From Nocardia salmonicida NBRC 13393 (GTDB taxonomy: Bacteria > Actinomycetota > Actinomycetes > Mycobacteriales > Mycobacteriaceae), in NCBI RefSeq assembly GCF_001613085.1, contig NZ_BDBR01000030.1, positions 62,001 to 126,000 on the forward strand: 64,000 nucleotides of DNA. Reading direction: 5' to 3'. The notes under the pieces are model-generated. The model saw only the letters and a program-made list of their open reading frames with translations. It had not been told where the DNA came from and did no database searches. Positions within the stretch are counted from its first letter, which is position 1. Each line of letters begins with the position of its first letter. The translations under genes were made by a program, and so were the position numbers. Shown here in pieces: positions 54,961 to 63,960 of this stretch.

Positions 54961-56366
54961 TGGTCGACTTCGGTTTGATCGACGAATGGCGCCCGTCTCC
55001 CGGTCGGCTCGTGACCTGGTTCGCCTCGGCGGACTCGGTCGCGCGCGCGGCCGGGGCGCCGGCCCATCCGGCGCCGCCCTCGCTGCAGCAGGAGCAGTAT
55101 CTGCGTCTGGCCGACCGGCACGGCGGCGCGGATTTCCGGTTCTCCGGCCTGTGCCTGGTGACCGCCGAGATCCCCACCGGTGACCTCGACCGCGACGCCA
55201 TCACCCGGGCGATCCACGCATTCCTGATGCGCCACGACACCTTTCGCACGTGGTTCGCCGTCGAACCGGATGGCACGGTCCGGCGCCATCTGGTGCCGGA
55301 GGCCGATGTGGAGTTCGTCCCGGTCGACTACGGCCATGTCGACGACCCCGAGTCGATCTGCCGACACGTGGAGAAGACGACACCCGGCCCGTTCCAATGG
55401 GATTGCTTCACCTTCGGCACCATCGAGCACGGCGATTCCACCACCGTGTATCTGGCCGTCGACCATCTGCACACCGACGGTCTCGGGCAGTACCTGTCCG
55501 CGGCCGACTTCGCCCAGCTCTACGCCGCGCAGCTGTGGGACGAGGCCGAACCGCTCGCTCCCGCGGCGAGCTATCTCGACTATTGCCGCAACGAACGACT
55601 CTTCAGTGAGCAGCAGAGCCTGTCCTCTGCTGGGGTGAAGAAGTGGCTGGCGCTGTTGCGTGGCAACGACAATCGGCTGCCGGTGTTCCCGCTCGATCTG
55701 GGCGAGAAGACCGACGGCTACCATCGCAGCGCCCACCTCAGTGTCGTGCTGTTCGACGACGAACAGGCCGATCGATTCGACGAGGTCTGCCGGGCCAACG
55801 GCGCCGAATTCGTCGGCGGCGTGTTCGCCGCGGCCGCACTGGCCGAACGCGAGCTGGTCGGTTCGGACTACTACTTCGGCATGACCCCGGTCAGTACCAG
55901 GACCACCGCAGCCGAGAACAATTCGGTGGGCTGGTACGTGACGCTCGTTCCGGTCGCGTTCCCGCTCAGCGAACGCACCACGTTCGCCCGCGCGCTCATG
56001 ATCGCGCAACGGGCCTACGACAGTGGACTGCTGTTGGCGCCCACCTCTTTTCACCGTGTTCTCGACCTGCTGCCCGCTGATTCCGAGATCAAGGCCGAGC
56101 CGGGGTGGGTCACCCCGATGATCTCGTTCATCGACGCGAGGGAATTTCTGGGCAACGAGCTGTTCGACGGCATGAAAGCCGGGGTCTTCGCCAACCGCGC
56201 CGCCTCGGAGGAAGCTCTCATCTGGATCAACCGGCTACCGGGGCAAACGACGCTGAGCGTCATCTTCCCCGACACCGCGGTCGCGCAGGAGTCGGTGCGG
56301 CGCTACCTGGCCGCCATGAAGTCCGTATTCGGAGCCATTATCGACAGCGCCACGGAGCACCCATGA
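54960..56366 (+). CDS. PapA-type polyketide-associated acyltransferase
   Basis: 468 residues of the condensation/WES acyltransferase superfamily. The catalytic HxxxDG motif is at His169-Asp173-Gly174 (DHLHTDGLG). The second structural motif region reads AENNSVGWYVTLVPV, in place of the DFGWG of condensation domains. The N-terminal LIDEWRPSPGRLVTWFAS resembles PapA1/PapA3 N-termini. PapA enzymes move the polyketide acyl chain from the PKS ACP onto trehalose or another alcohol. Its start overlaps the PKS stop (TGATG) and its stop overlaps the next start, so it should act directly on the adjacent PKS. The acceptor is not known. Confidence 0.9.
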   Translation: MVDFGLIDEWRPSPGRLVTWFASADSVARAAGAPAHPAPPSLQQEQYLRLADRHGGADFRFSGLCLVTAEIPTGDLDRDAITRAIHAFLMRHDTFRTWFAVEPDGTVRRHLVPEADVEFVPVDYGHVDDPESICRHVEKTTPGPFQWDCFTFGTIEHGDSTTVYLAVDHLHTDGLGQYLSAADFAQLYAAQLWDEAEPLAPAASYLDYCRNERLFSEQQSLSSAGVKKWLALLRGNDNRLPVFPLDLGEKTDGYHRSAHLSVVLFDDEQADRFDEVCRANGAEFVGGVFAAAALAERELVGSDYYFGMTPVSTRTTAAENNSVGWYVTLVPVAFPLSERTTFARALMIAQRAYDSGLLLAPTSFHRVLDLLPADSEIKAEPGWVTPMISFIDAREFLGNELFDGMKAGVFANRAASEEALIWINRLPGQTTLSVIFPDTAVAQESVRRYLAAMKSVFGAIIDSATEHP

Positions 56367-57079
56367 TCCGAGAAGAGTTCGAACCGACCATCTTTCGTGA
56401 TCCCGGTATTCCCGATGGCGAGAAGTCGAGATACCGCGTCGGCATCTCCGGCGAGCCCGGCGGCTTCGAGATATCCCACGTCGTCGTGCACGACCGGGGC
56501 GGCTACCACACGACGATCGAGGCGAGTCCGGAAGGCAAGAGTGGGCGCGACCGTGCACTGGTCATGACGGTCGAACAGCGAATCGGGCGCATCGACGGGC
56601 GACTGCACGCGGAAAGCTATCGCGCGCAGACACGGTCGGGAGCGACGGTGGTTTCTCGCGAGGAAGTGAATTTCGTCGACACCGTGCATCTGCAGTTCGG
56701 CGGCCTGCCCGGCCCGTTCCCCCCGAATGTGATGCCGATAGCCGCCGGGCTGACCATGTTGCGCGGACTGGACTTCGCCGACGGGCTGATCGAAACGGTC
56801 GACGTGTGGCTCGCGTCCTCCGTGCACTGGCCACTGCTGGTCCGGGTGGAGAAACAAGTCGTCTTCGCGGGGACGGCCGGGGTGTTCCCGTGTTGGCAGG
56901 TGCGGTTGCGGCCCGGCTTCGAGCAGGTGAACGGGATGCTGGACAAGATGGTCGGCTCGGTGGTGCCGCCGTTCATCGCGCTGTTCGAGGTGGCGGCGCC
57001 GCATCGGATGGTGCAGCTGAGTTTCCCGACCCAGATGTCGATGTCGGCCCCGCGCGCCACGATGGAACTGGTGTCATGA
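56363..57079 (+). CDS. hypothetical protein in the PKS-PapA operon
   Basis: 238 residues with no signal peptide or membrane helix. It is beta-rich, with alternating patterns such as FEISHVVVHDRGGYHTTIEASPEG and SGATVVSREEVNFVDTVHLQFGG, suggesting a lipocalin-like or DUF3108-like barrel that could bind a lipid; I do not recognise a family with certainty. It overlaps PapA and the MFS gene by ATGA at both ends, so it is made in step with them. A role in carrying the acylated product between synthase and exporter is possible but unproven. Confidence 0.75.
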   Translation: MIREEFEPTIFRDPGIPDGEKSRYRVGISGEPGGFEISHVVVHDRGGYHTTIEASPEGKSGRDRALVMTVEQRIGRIDGRLHAESYRAQTRSGATVVSREEVNFVDTVHLQFGGLPGPFPPNVMPIAAGLTMLRGLDFADGLIETVDVWLASSVHWPLLVRVEKQVVFAGTAGVFPCWQVRLRPGFEQVNGMLDKMVGSVVPPFIALFEVAAPHRMVQLSFPTQMSMSAPRATMELVS

Positions 57080-58509
57080 GCGAAGCCACCGGGGTCGCGA
57101 AAGCTCAGGTACCCGAGCTCGGCGCGTGGCTGGCGTTCGGCGCCTGTCTGATCGCGGTGTTCATGCAGATGATCGACGTGACCATCGTGAACACCGCGCT
57201 GCCGAGCCTGACCGCCGACCTCGGTGCGTCCAGGTCGGCGCAACTGCTGGTGATCTCCGGCTATGCGCTGGCGTTCGCCTGCACCCTGCTCACCGCCGCG
57301 CGGATCGGTGCGATGGTCGGCCGACGCACGATGTTCCTGGTGTCGGTGGTCGCCTTCACCGCCGCCTCCGTGTGGTGCGGATTGGCCGGTGGCCCTTCTG
57401 AACTCGTGATCGCGCGCGTGGTCCAAGGCGCGGCGGGGGCGGGCATGGCGGCCCAGACGATCGCTCTTCTCACGGCCGGCTTTCCGCGCGAACGCCATCC
57501 CTTGGTCTTCGCGCTCTATGGGGGAGTGGCCGGATTCGCCGGGATGCTCGGGCCCATCGTGGGCGGCGTGCTGCTCACCATCGACATCGGGGGGTGGGGG
57601 TGGCGGTCGGTCTTCCTGATCAATCTGCCGATCGGGCTGTTCGCGTTCGGGTTGGCATGGAAATTCCTGGACCGGAACAGCCCGGTCGGCCGTGACCGAC
57701 TCGATCTGGTCGGTGCCGCGCTGTCCGGGCTCGGGTTGTTCGCTCTGATCGCGGGCATTGCGCAGATCCAGGAGCACGGGTGGCGGCTCGACCTCGTCGC
57801 CGTGACCGGTGCCGGGCTCGTCCTGACGGCGGTGTTCCTCGCTCAGCAGCGCGCCCGCACCGCACGCGGCGCCGACCCGCTCGTGCGCCTCGACCTGTTC
57901 GGCAACCGCGGTTTCCGGATCGGCTCGGTGCTGGTCGGCACCTTCTTCGGACTGTTCACCGCGTTCGTGTTCGCCGCCTCGATCACCATGCAGGATGTGC
58001 TCGGCTACTCGCCGCTGCTCACCGGCATGGTGATGACCCTGTTCGCCCTCGGTGCGGGCGCCGGTGCCCTCGGCTCGCTGATACTGGTTCCCCGCTGGGA
58101 TATCTGGGCGCTGGCCGCCGGGATCGCGCTGTTCGGCGGGTGCATCGCCGCGGGCGGGGTGTACCTGTATCTGGTCGACGGTGTGGCGAACGCGCTGCTC
58201 TGTGCCGGTCCGGTGTTCGCGGCCGGATTCGGTGTCGGCCTGTTCGGCGTGCAACTGCAACCGATGATGCTGTCCGGGTTGGACGCGAATCGGATGGCCG
58301 AGTCCTCCGGTGTGCTGCCGACCATCGAACAGATCGGCAATGCTGTCGGCCTCGCGGTATTGACCACGGTGTTCTTCAGCTCGCACAGCCTGGGCGGCAG
58401 CATCATGATGATGGGCGCTATCGCCGTCGTCGCGATGGTGCTCGCGGTGCTGACCTTGGCGATGCCGTCGCGTGCGCGTCGAGAACAGGCCGCGGTCAGC
58501 GTTTCCTGA
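57076..58509 (+). CDS. DHA2 (14-TM) MFS exporter
   Basis: 477 residues with about 14 hydrophobic helices. Motif D1 region VFMQMIDVTIVNTALPSL at the first helix, motif A ARIGAMVGRRT, and motif C GFAGMLGPIVGGVLL mark the EmrB/QacA-like drug:H+ antiporter-2 family. It is the last gene of the four-gene PKS operon (ATGA overlap). Its cargo is probably the PKS-PapA product or a precursor; having both an MFS and an MmpL pump suggests two export steps or self-protection. Confidence 0.9.
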   Translation: MSEATGVAKAQVPELGAWLAFGACLIAVFMQMIDVTIVNTALPSLTADLGASRSAQLLVISGYALAFACTLLTAARIGAMVGRRTMFLVSVVAFTAASVWCGLAGGPSELVIARVVQGAAGAGMAAQTIALLTAGFPRERHPLVFALYGGVAGFAGMLGPIVGGVLLTIDIGGWGWRSVFLINLPIGLFAFGLAWKFLDRNSPVGRDRLDLVGAALSGLGLFALIAGIAQIQEHGWRLDLVAVTGAGLVLTAVFLAQQRARTARGADPLVRLDLFGNRGFRIGSVLVGTFFGLFTAFVFAASITMQDVLGYSPLLTGMVMTLFALGAGAGALGSLILVPRWDIWALAAGIALFGGCIAAGGVYLYLVDGVANALLCAGPVFAAGFGVGLFGVQLQPMMLSGLDANRMAESSGVLPTIEQIGNAVGLAVLTTVFFSSHSLGGSIMMMGAIAVVAMVLAVLTLAMPSRARREQAAVSVS

Positions 58510-58577
58510 GGTGTCGGCGCTGGTCGTCGGCGTGCGGTTGCCGCTGATTGTCGTACCCCGGTGCCAGACTCCGGCAG

Positions 58578-60230
58578 GTGAGATGGGCGATAGCGGAGAC
58601 GGGCGACGGCGGCGCTCGGTTGTGTCCGCTCGATCAGGACGGTCACCCGGCGGGACCGGTCCTCGACGAGCCCTCGCTCGTCGAGGCGGTGCGCAGCCGT
58701 CCTGACGTCGAACGGTGGGTATGGCGGTCCACGGCCGAGATCTACCGTGCGCTGCTGGCGGCGGGCGTGTGGGTCGAACGGTGCTACGACGTCCAGGCGG
58801 CGGAGTCTCTGCTGATCGGACACGAGGAAGGGCAGGCGGGGCAGGCGCGCTCGCTGGCGGCGGGCTGGGCACGGTTGCACAACCTGGCTGTCCCGCCGGA
58901 TGCTCCCGCGCGGGCCGCCGAGACCCAGCCGTCGCTGTTCGACTCGGGCCCGGTGCCGCTGCCGCCGGGGATCGACGAGTTCACCGCCTTGCTGGCGGTC
59001 TATGCCGGACAGGTCGCGCGCACCGCTCGGGCCGAGCATCCCGACCGCATGCGGCTGCTGCTCGCCGCCGAATCGGCGGGCATGCTCGTCGCTGCCGACA
59101 TGGGGCAGCTCGGAATTCCGTGGCGCGCCGATGTACACCGCGAACTCTTGGATTCGATGCTGGGCGAGCGCTTTCCGGGTGGATCCGAACCGCGGCGGAT
59201 GGCGGAGTTGGCCGAGGAGGTGTCGCGGGCGTTCGGGCCAGGGGTACGAGTCCGGCCCGATCTGCCCGCCGACATCATCAGAGCTTTCGGTCGCGCCGGA
59301 ATCCTGCTGTCCTCCACCAGGAAATGGGAGATCCAGCAGATCGACCACCCGGCTGTCGCCCCGCTGCTGGCCTACAAATCGCTCTACCGGCTGTACACGG
59401 CGCATGGGTGGTCCTGGCTCGAGCAGTGGGTGCACGGCGGCCGCTTCCGGCCCGAGTACCTACCCGGCGGCACAGTGTCGGGGCGCTGGACCACCAATGG
59501 TGGCGGCGCACTACAGATTCCGAAGATCATCCGGCAGGCGATCAGGGCCGATCCAGGATGGTCGCTGGTGGTCGCCGACGCCGACCAGATGGAGCCGAGG
59601 GTACTGGCGGCGATCTCGCGTGATCCCGGACTGATGGAGGTGGCAGGCCGTGGCGAAGACCTCTACGCGGACCTGGCGGCTCGTGGCTTCGGCGGCGATC
59701 GAGACCAAGCCAAGATCGCGCTGCTCGGCGCCATCTACGGACAGACCTCCGGCGACGCCCTGACCCACCTCGCCGGCCTGCGCCGGCGCTACCCGGCCGC
59801 GGTGGCCTACGTCGACGACGCGGCGCACGCGGGCGAGGAAGGCCGCCTGGTGCGCACCTGGCTGGGTCGCACCTGCACGCCGTTGTCGGTCGGGCTCGAC
59901 GACACGGACGCGCCCCGCGACACCCGCGCCGATTCCGCCGCCCGCGCCCGCGGCCGCTTCACCCGCAACTTCGTGGTGCAGGGCAGCGCCGCCGACTGGG
60001 CCCTGTTGGTACTGGCCGGAATCCGGCACGCGATCCGCGACCTGCGCGCGGAACTGGTCTTCTTCCAGCACGACGAAGTGATCGTGCACTGCCCGACCGA
60101 GGAAGCCACGGCGGTGGCCGAAGCGATCGCCGCCGCCGCCGACGCGGCGGGCCGGATCGTCTTCGGGCAGACGCCGGTCCGGTTCCCGTTCACCACCGCG
60201 GTCGTCCAGTGCTACGGCGACGCCAAGTAG
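58578..60230 (+). CDS. family A DNA polymerase, actinobacterial 'bifunctional 3'-5' exonuclease/polymerase' type
   Basis: 550 residues from GTG 58578 (TTG 58548 would add ten). Polymerase motif A is DADQMEPRVLAAISRD (Asp334), motif B is RDQAKIALLGAIYGQTSG, and motif C is FFQHDEVIVHCP (His498-Asp499-Glu500). The N-terminal 200 residues align in position with the DnaQ-like exonuclease of Pol I, but the first DxE pair is not visible, so proofreading is probably lost. No FEN domain is present. It is shorter than PolA and present in addition to it in many actinobacteria; a repair role is inferred. Confidence 0.88.
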   Translation: MRWAIAETGDGGARLCPLDQDGHPAGPVLDEPSLVEAVRSRPDVERWVWRSTAEIYRALLAAGVWVERCYDVQAAESLLIGHEEGQAGQARSLAAGWARLHNLAVPPDAPARAAETQPSLFDSGPVPLPPGIDEFTALLAVYAGQVARTARAEHPDRMRLLLAAESAGMLVAADMGQLGIPWRADVHRELLDSMLGERFPGGSEPRRMAELAEEVSRAFGPGVRVRPDLPADIIRAFGRAGILLSSTRKWEIQQIDHPAVAPLLAYKSLYRLYTAHGWSWLEQWVHGGRFRPEYLPGGTVSGRWTTNGGGALQIPKIIRQAIRADPGWSLVVADADQMEPRVLAAISRDPGLMEVAGRGEDLYADLAARGFGGDRDQAKIALLGAIYGQTSGDALTHLAGLRRRYPAAVAYVDDAAHAGEEGRLVRTWLGRTCTPLSVGLDDTDAPRDTRADSAARARGRFTRNFVVQGSAADWALLVLAGIRHAIRDLRAELVFFQHDEVIVHCPTEEATAVAEAIAAAADAAGRIVFGQTPVRFPFTTAVVQCYGDAK

Positions 60231-60288
60231 GACGGTCGCCGCGCGCCACCTGCGCCAGTTGTCGGTGGGTATCGGTAGCGTCTTGCCT

Positions 60289-62280
60289 GTGGAAACAGGG
60301 GAACGTATCCAAGAACTCGCCGACCGGATCGTGGCGCTGCGCGACGCCTACTACCAGGGGGCGCCGCTGGTCGCCGACGCGGAATTCGACGCGATCGAAG
60401 ACGAGCTGCGAGCCCTGATCGAGGCGCATCCCGACCTCGCACCGGACCCGAATCCGCTCGAACAGGTGGGTGCGCCCGCCGTGCTGCACGCCCCGGTACG
60501 GCACTCACGCCCGATGCTGTCGCTGGAGAAGGCGACCAAGCCGGAGCAGGTCGAGGCGTTCTTCGGTCGTTTCCCCGGTCAGTCGGTGGTCGTGATGCCC
60601 AAGCTCGACGGCTTGTCGCTGGCCCTGGTCTTCGAGAAGGGGCGGCTGGCGCGTGCGGTCACCCGTGGCGACGGCACCACCGGTGACGACGTGACCCCAC
60701 TGGTCCGTGCTCTCGTCGACGGCGTCCCCGAGCGGATCGAGCTGCCCGGCCGCGTCGAGGTGCGTGGCGAGGCGGTGATGCTGCGGTCGACCTTCCTCGC
60801 CTACAACGCCGCGCACCCGGACAAGCCGCTGATCAACCCGCGCAATGCCGCGGCGGGCACCCTGCGGGCGAAGGACCCGGCCACCGTGTCCGAGCGGCGT
60901 CTACAGTTCTTCGGCTTCGACCTGGACACCTCGGCCGACGACGCCGCGCACGACCTCGGGGAAGGGCTGCGCGCGATCGGCGTCGCGGGTGCGCAGATGC
61001 GCCTGTGCGCCGACGCCGCGCAGGCGCAGGCCGCGATCACCGAGATCGAGCAGGGTCGCAATGATCTCGACTACGACATCGACGGTGCCGTACTACGCCT
61101 GGCCGACCGTGATGCCTACGCGGCGGCAGGGACCCGGTCGAACTCCCCGCGGGGTGCGCTGGCGTTCAAGTTCGCCGCCGAGGAGAAGACCACGCTGCTG
61201 CGCGAGGTGATCTGGGATGTCGGCAAGACGGGCAAGATCGTCCCCGTCGCGTGGCTCGAGCCGGTGTTCGTCGGCGGCACGACGGTCACGAAGGCGACGC
61301 TGGCGAACCAAGAGGTGATCCGCGCTCGCGACATCAAGGTCGGTGACACCGTGCTGGTGCGCCGCGCTGGTGATGTCATCCCGTTCGTGGCGGGTGTGCT
61401 CGACGCGGCCAAGCGCACGGGCGAGGAACTCGACATCATCTCGCCCACCGTGTGCCCCTCGTGCGGTCAGCCGGTCACCGAGCAGGGCAACAGCCGAGAA
61501 CTGTTCTGTACCAACGTTTCCTGTCCCGCGCAGACTGTGCGCAGGCTGATCCATTGGGCCTCGCGCGCGGCCGCCGACATCGACGCCATCGGGGGAGTGT
61601 GGATCGAACGCCTAGCCGAGGCGGGCATTCTCGAAAGTCCGTCGGACTTCTACACGCTGACCAAAGAGCGGCTGCTCGAATTCGACCGCGTCGGCGAGGT
61701 CTCCGCCGCGCGCATGATCGATTCGATCGACGCCAGCCGTCAGGTCGGCCTGCGCCGCGCCCTGATCGGCCTCGCCATTCCGATGGCTTCCGACGGCACC
61801 GCCGCGCGCCTGGCTCGGTCGGGCTTCGGCTCCCTGGAGGAGGTCGCCGACGCGGGCGAGGAACGACTGGTCGCGGTGGAGGACATCGGCCCGAAGGTCG
61901 CCGCCTCCCTGGTCGCGCACCTGACGCGACTGCGTCCGGAACTGGACCGCCTACGAGAACTCGGCGTCAGTCTCGACGTGCGCGAAGAGGACCTGCCGCC
62001 GGTCATCGCGGCGGGCGCGCCCCTCGAGGGCAAAACGGTGGTGATCACCGGCGCGATCAGCGACCCACGCTCCGGCGAAAAGGTCGCTCGCCCCACCTTT
62101 CAGCGCCTCTGTGAGCAGGCCGGGGCGACAGCGGCGTCCTCGGTCTCGGCCAACACCGACATGCTCATCACCGGCGCCGGGGTCGGTGACAGCAAGCTGG
62201 CCAAGGCCGAGAAGCTCGGCGTCGAGGTCGTCGACCAGGGCGAGATCTGGACGTTGCTGATCGACGCAAAGGTCATCTGA
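60289..62280 (+). CDS. ligA: NAD-dependent DNA ligase LigA family
   Basis: 663 residues from GTG 60289 (TTG 60259 and GTG 60265 are alternatives; no strong ribosome site separates them). The Ia domain has YYQGAPLVADAEFD; the adenylation Lys is in PKLDG (about Lys105), with TRGDGTTGDDVT following. The OB fold contains VGDTVLVRRAGDVIPFV, the zinc site is CPSC and CTNVSC, the helix-hairpin-helix region has VAVEDIGPKVAASL, and a BRCT domain closes (about 576-663). It joins nicks using NAD. The sequence is rather divergent (KLDG, odd N-terminus), so it may be a second ligase beside a housekeeping LigA. It follows the polymerase gene. Confidence 0.92.
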   Translation: METGERIQELADRIVALRDAYYQGAPLVADAEFDAIEDELRALIEAHPDLAPDPNPLEQVGAPAVLHAPVRHSRPMLSLEKATKPEQVEAFFGRFPGQSVVVMPKLDGLSLALVFEKGRLARAVTRGDGTTGDDVTPLVRALVDGVPERIELPGRVEVRGEAVMLRSTFLAYNAAHPDKPLINPRNAAAGTLRAKDPATVSERRLQFFGFDLDTSADDAAHDLGEGLRAIGVAGAQMRLCADAAQAQAAITEIEQGRNDLDYDIDGAVLRLADRDAYAAAGTRSNSPRGALAFKFAAEEKTTLLREVIWDVGKTGKIVPVAWLEPVFVGGTTVTKATLANQEVIRARDIKVGDTVLVRRAGDVIPFVAGVLDAAKRTGEELDIISPTVCPSCGQPVTEQGNSRELFCTNVSCPAQTVRRLIHWASRAAADIDAIGGVWIERLAEAGILESPSDFYTLTKERLLEFDRVGEVSAARMIDSIDASRQVGLRRALIGLAIPMASDGTAARLARSGFGSLEEVADAGEERLVAVEDIGPKVAASLVAHLTRLRPELDRLRELGVSLDVREEDLPPVIAAGAPLEGKTVVITGAISDPRSGEKVARPTFQRLCEQAGATAASSVSANTDMLITGAGVGDSKLAKAEKLGVEVVDQGEIWTLLIDAKVI

Positions 62281-62291
62281 CGGTCGAAAGG

Positions 62292-62338
62292 CGCCACTGC
62301 GGTACCCGCCGAGTCCGGGAGCGGATACCGCAGTGGCG
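62292..62338. terminator. bidirectional terminator between ligA and the acyl-CoA synthetase gene
   Basis: CGCCACTGCGGTA (62292-62304) pairs perfectly with TACCGCAGTGGCG (62326-62338), and CCGC/GCGG inside the loop extends the stem. It lies 11 bases after the ligA stop and 11 bases before the convergent stop. Confidence 0.8.
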
Positions 62339-62349
62339 ACAGCGTCTTC

Positions 62350-63960
62350 TCAATCGGTCCGGTGGTCAGGGGCGCGGTCGGTGACGTAGTCCTTCGCCCA
62401 GCGGTAGTCGGGTTTGCCGCTGGGGGAGCGGGAGATCGTTTCCGCTATCCAGATGCGTTTGGGGATCTTGTACCCGGCGAGGTGCGGGCGCAGGTGGGTA
62501 CGCACGGCATCGAAGTCCAGGGTGCGGTCGGGGGAGATCGAGATGATCGCGGCGACCTGCTGGCCCCACCGTTCGTGCGGGACGCCGATGACCACCGCGT
62601 CGTAGATCGCGTCGTGGGATTTCACCACGGCCTCGACCTCCTCGGGGAACACCTTCTCGCCTCCGGTGTTGATCACCATGTTGCCGCGGCCGATCAGGGT
62701 GATGGAGCCGTCGGACTCGGCGCGGGCGCGGTCGTCGGTGACCACGATGCGGGCGCCGTCCACCGTCTTGAACAGCCGGGCGGTGCGCTCGGGGTCGTTG
62801 TAGTAGCCGAGCGGAACCGCGCCGGTCTTGGCCAGCCAGCCCTCCTCGCCGGGAGCGACGGGCCGCCCGTCCTCGTCGACGACCACCGCGCCGCGCCCGG
62901 TCTGCACCCGAGGTCCGCGCGCCGGATCGTCGTCCTTCTGCGCGAAACCGATACCGCCGAAACCGGTTTCGGACGAGCCGATCGAGTCCGACACCATCGA
63001 CGTCGGAAACTGCTCCAGCAGTGCGTTCTTCACCGGCTGCGACAGCAGCGCGGCCCCCGAGGCGATCACGAGCAGCGAGGAGGCGTCCACCGGTGCTTCG
63101 ACGAAGGTGTCGATGAGCGGGCGAGCCATCGCGTCGCCGGTGATGACCATGACGTGCGGCTGGTGCGTGGCAACGGACTGCCACACCCGCGCCGGGTCGA
63201 AGCGCGGCTCGAACAGCACCGTATTCCCCGACCAGAGTGCGTTGAACGTCGGCATCATCGCCGCGGCGTGGATCAGCGGCGGGAGCACGAACCAGATGGC
63301 CGGCACGCCCTTGGCGCCGGTCTCGGACTGCTGATACTCGTCGCGCACCGGTTCACCGCTGTAGAAGTCGACCCCGCCGCCGAGCACACGCCACATGTCT
63401 TCCTGACGCCACATGACGCCTTTCGGCATGCCGGTGGTGCCGCCGGTGTACATCATGAACAGGTCGTCCGCGGTGCGAGTGACCGAGGGCCGGACCGGGT
63501 CTCCCGCCGCGACGAGCTGCTCGTACAGGACCGCGCCCGCGCCCGGTACACCGACATCACGGTCGTCGTCGACGCAGATCGATTGGCGCACAGTCGGTGT
63601 GGCCTCGAGGGCCGCACGGACGGTCTCGCCGTAACAGGCGTGGTAGATCAGCACCTCGAGGTCGGCGTTGCCGTAGACGTAGGCCAGCTCGGTCGGGCCG
63701 TACCGGTAGTTGATGTTGATCGGCACGGCGGCCAGCTTGAAGCAGGCGAGCAGCGTCTCCATGGTCTCGATGCTGTTGTGCATCTGGAAGCCGATGTGCG
63801 TGCCGCGGCCGACGCCCGACTCGGCCAACTGATTGGCCAGGCGGTTGGCCCGAATATCGAGCTCCCGGAAGGTCACTCGACGATCGCGCTGAATGAGGGC
63901 GATGCGATCGGGCATGGCGTCGACGGAGTGTTCGAACAGGTCGGCGAAGTTGTTGGCCAT
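62350..63960 (-). CDS. FadD-type acyl-CoA synthetase
   Basis: 536 residues of the ANL superfamily. The ATP loop is YTGGTTGMPKGV (about 172-183). The acceptor-region motif is in VSDSIGSSETGFGG, and the hinge/C-terminal part shows GRGNMVINTGGEKVFPEEVE and the catalytic Lys in SRSPSGKPDYRWAK. It activates a fatty or related carboxylic acid to acyl-AMP and then to the CoA thioester. The sequence style resembles the FadD19/FadD3 group linked to steroid side-chain acids in actinobacteria, as much as a lipid-PKS FadD, so supply of the nearby PKS is only a possibility. It converges on ligA across a terminator. Confidence 0.88.
   Translation of the reverse strand: MANNFADLFEHSVDAMPDRIALIQRDRRVTFRELDIRANRLANQLAESGVGRGTHIGFQMHNSIETMETLLACFKLAAVPININYRYGPTELAYVYGNADLEVLIYHACYGETVRAALEATPTVRQSICVDDDRDVGVPGAGAVLYEQLVAAGDPVRPSVTRTADDLFMMYTGGTTGMPKGVMWRQEDMWRVLGGGVDFYSGEPVRDEYQQSETGAKGVPAIWFVLPPLIHAAAMMPTFNALWSGNTVLFEPRFDPARVWQSVATHQPHVMVITGDAMARPLIDTFVEAPVDASSLLVIASGAALLSQPVKNALLEQFPTSMVSDSIGSSETGFGGIGFAQKDDDPARGPRVQTGRGAVVVDEDGRPVAPGEEGWLAKTGAVPLGYYNDPERTARLFKTVDGARIVVTDDRARAESDGSITLIGRGNMVINTGGEKVFPEEVEAVVKSHDAIYDAVVIGVPHERWGQQVAAIISISPDRTLDFDAVRTHLRPHLAGYKIPKRIWIAETISRSPSGKPDYRWAKDYVTDRAPDHRTD

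Noticed and set aside
56617..58872. 751-codon antisense frame across the MFS gene
   Set aside because: Low-complexity Arg/His/Glu-rich translation, no ribosome site, fully antisense to PapA-operon genes and the polymerase.
62350..63960. FadD as the dedicated starter-activating enzyme of the Mas-like PKS
   Set aside because: It is separated by polymerase and ligase genes, lies on the other strand, and resembles steroid-side-chain FadDs as much as lipid ones; kept only as a possibility.
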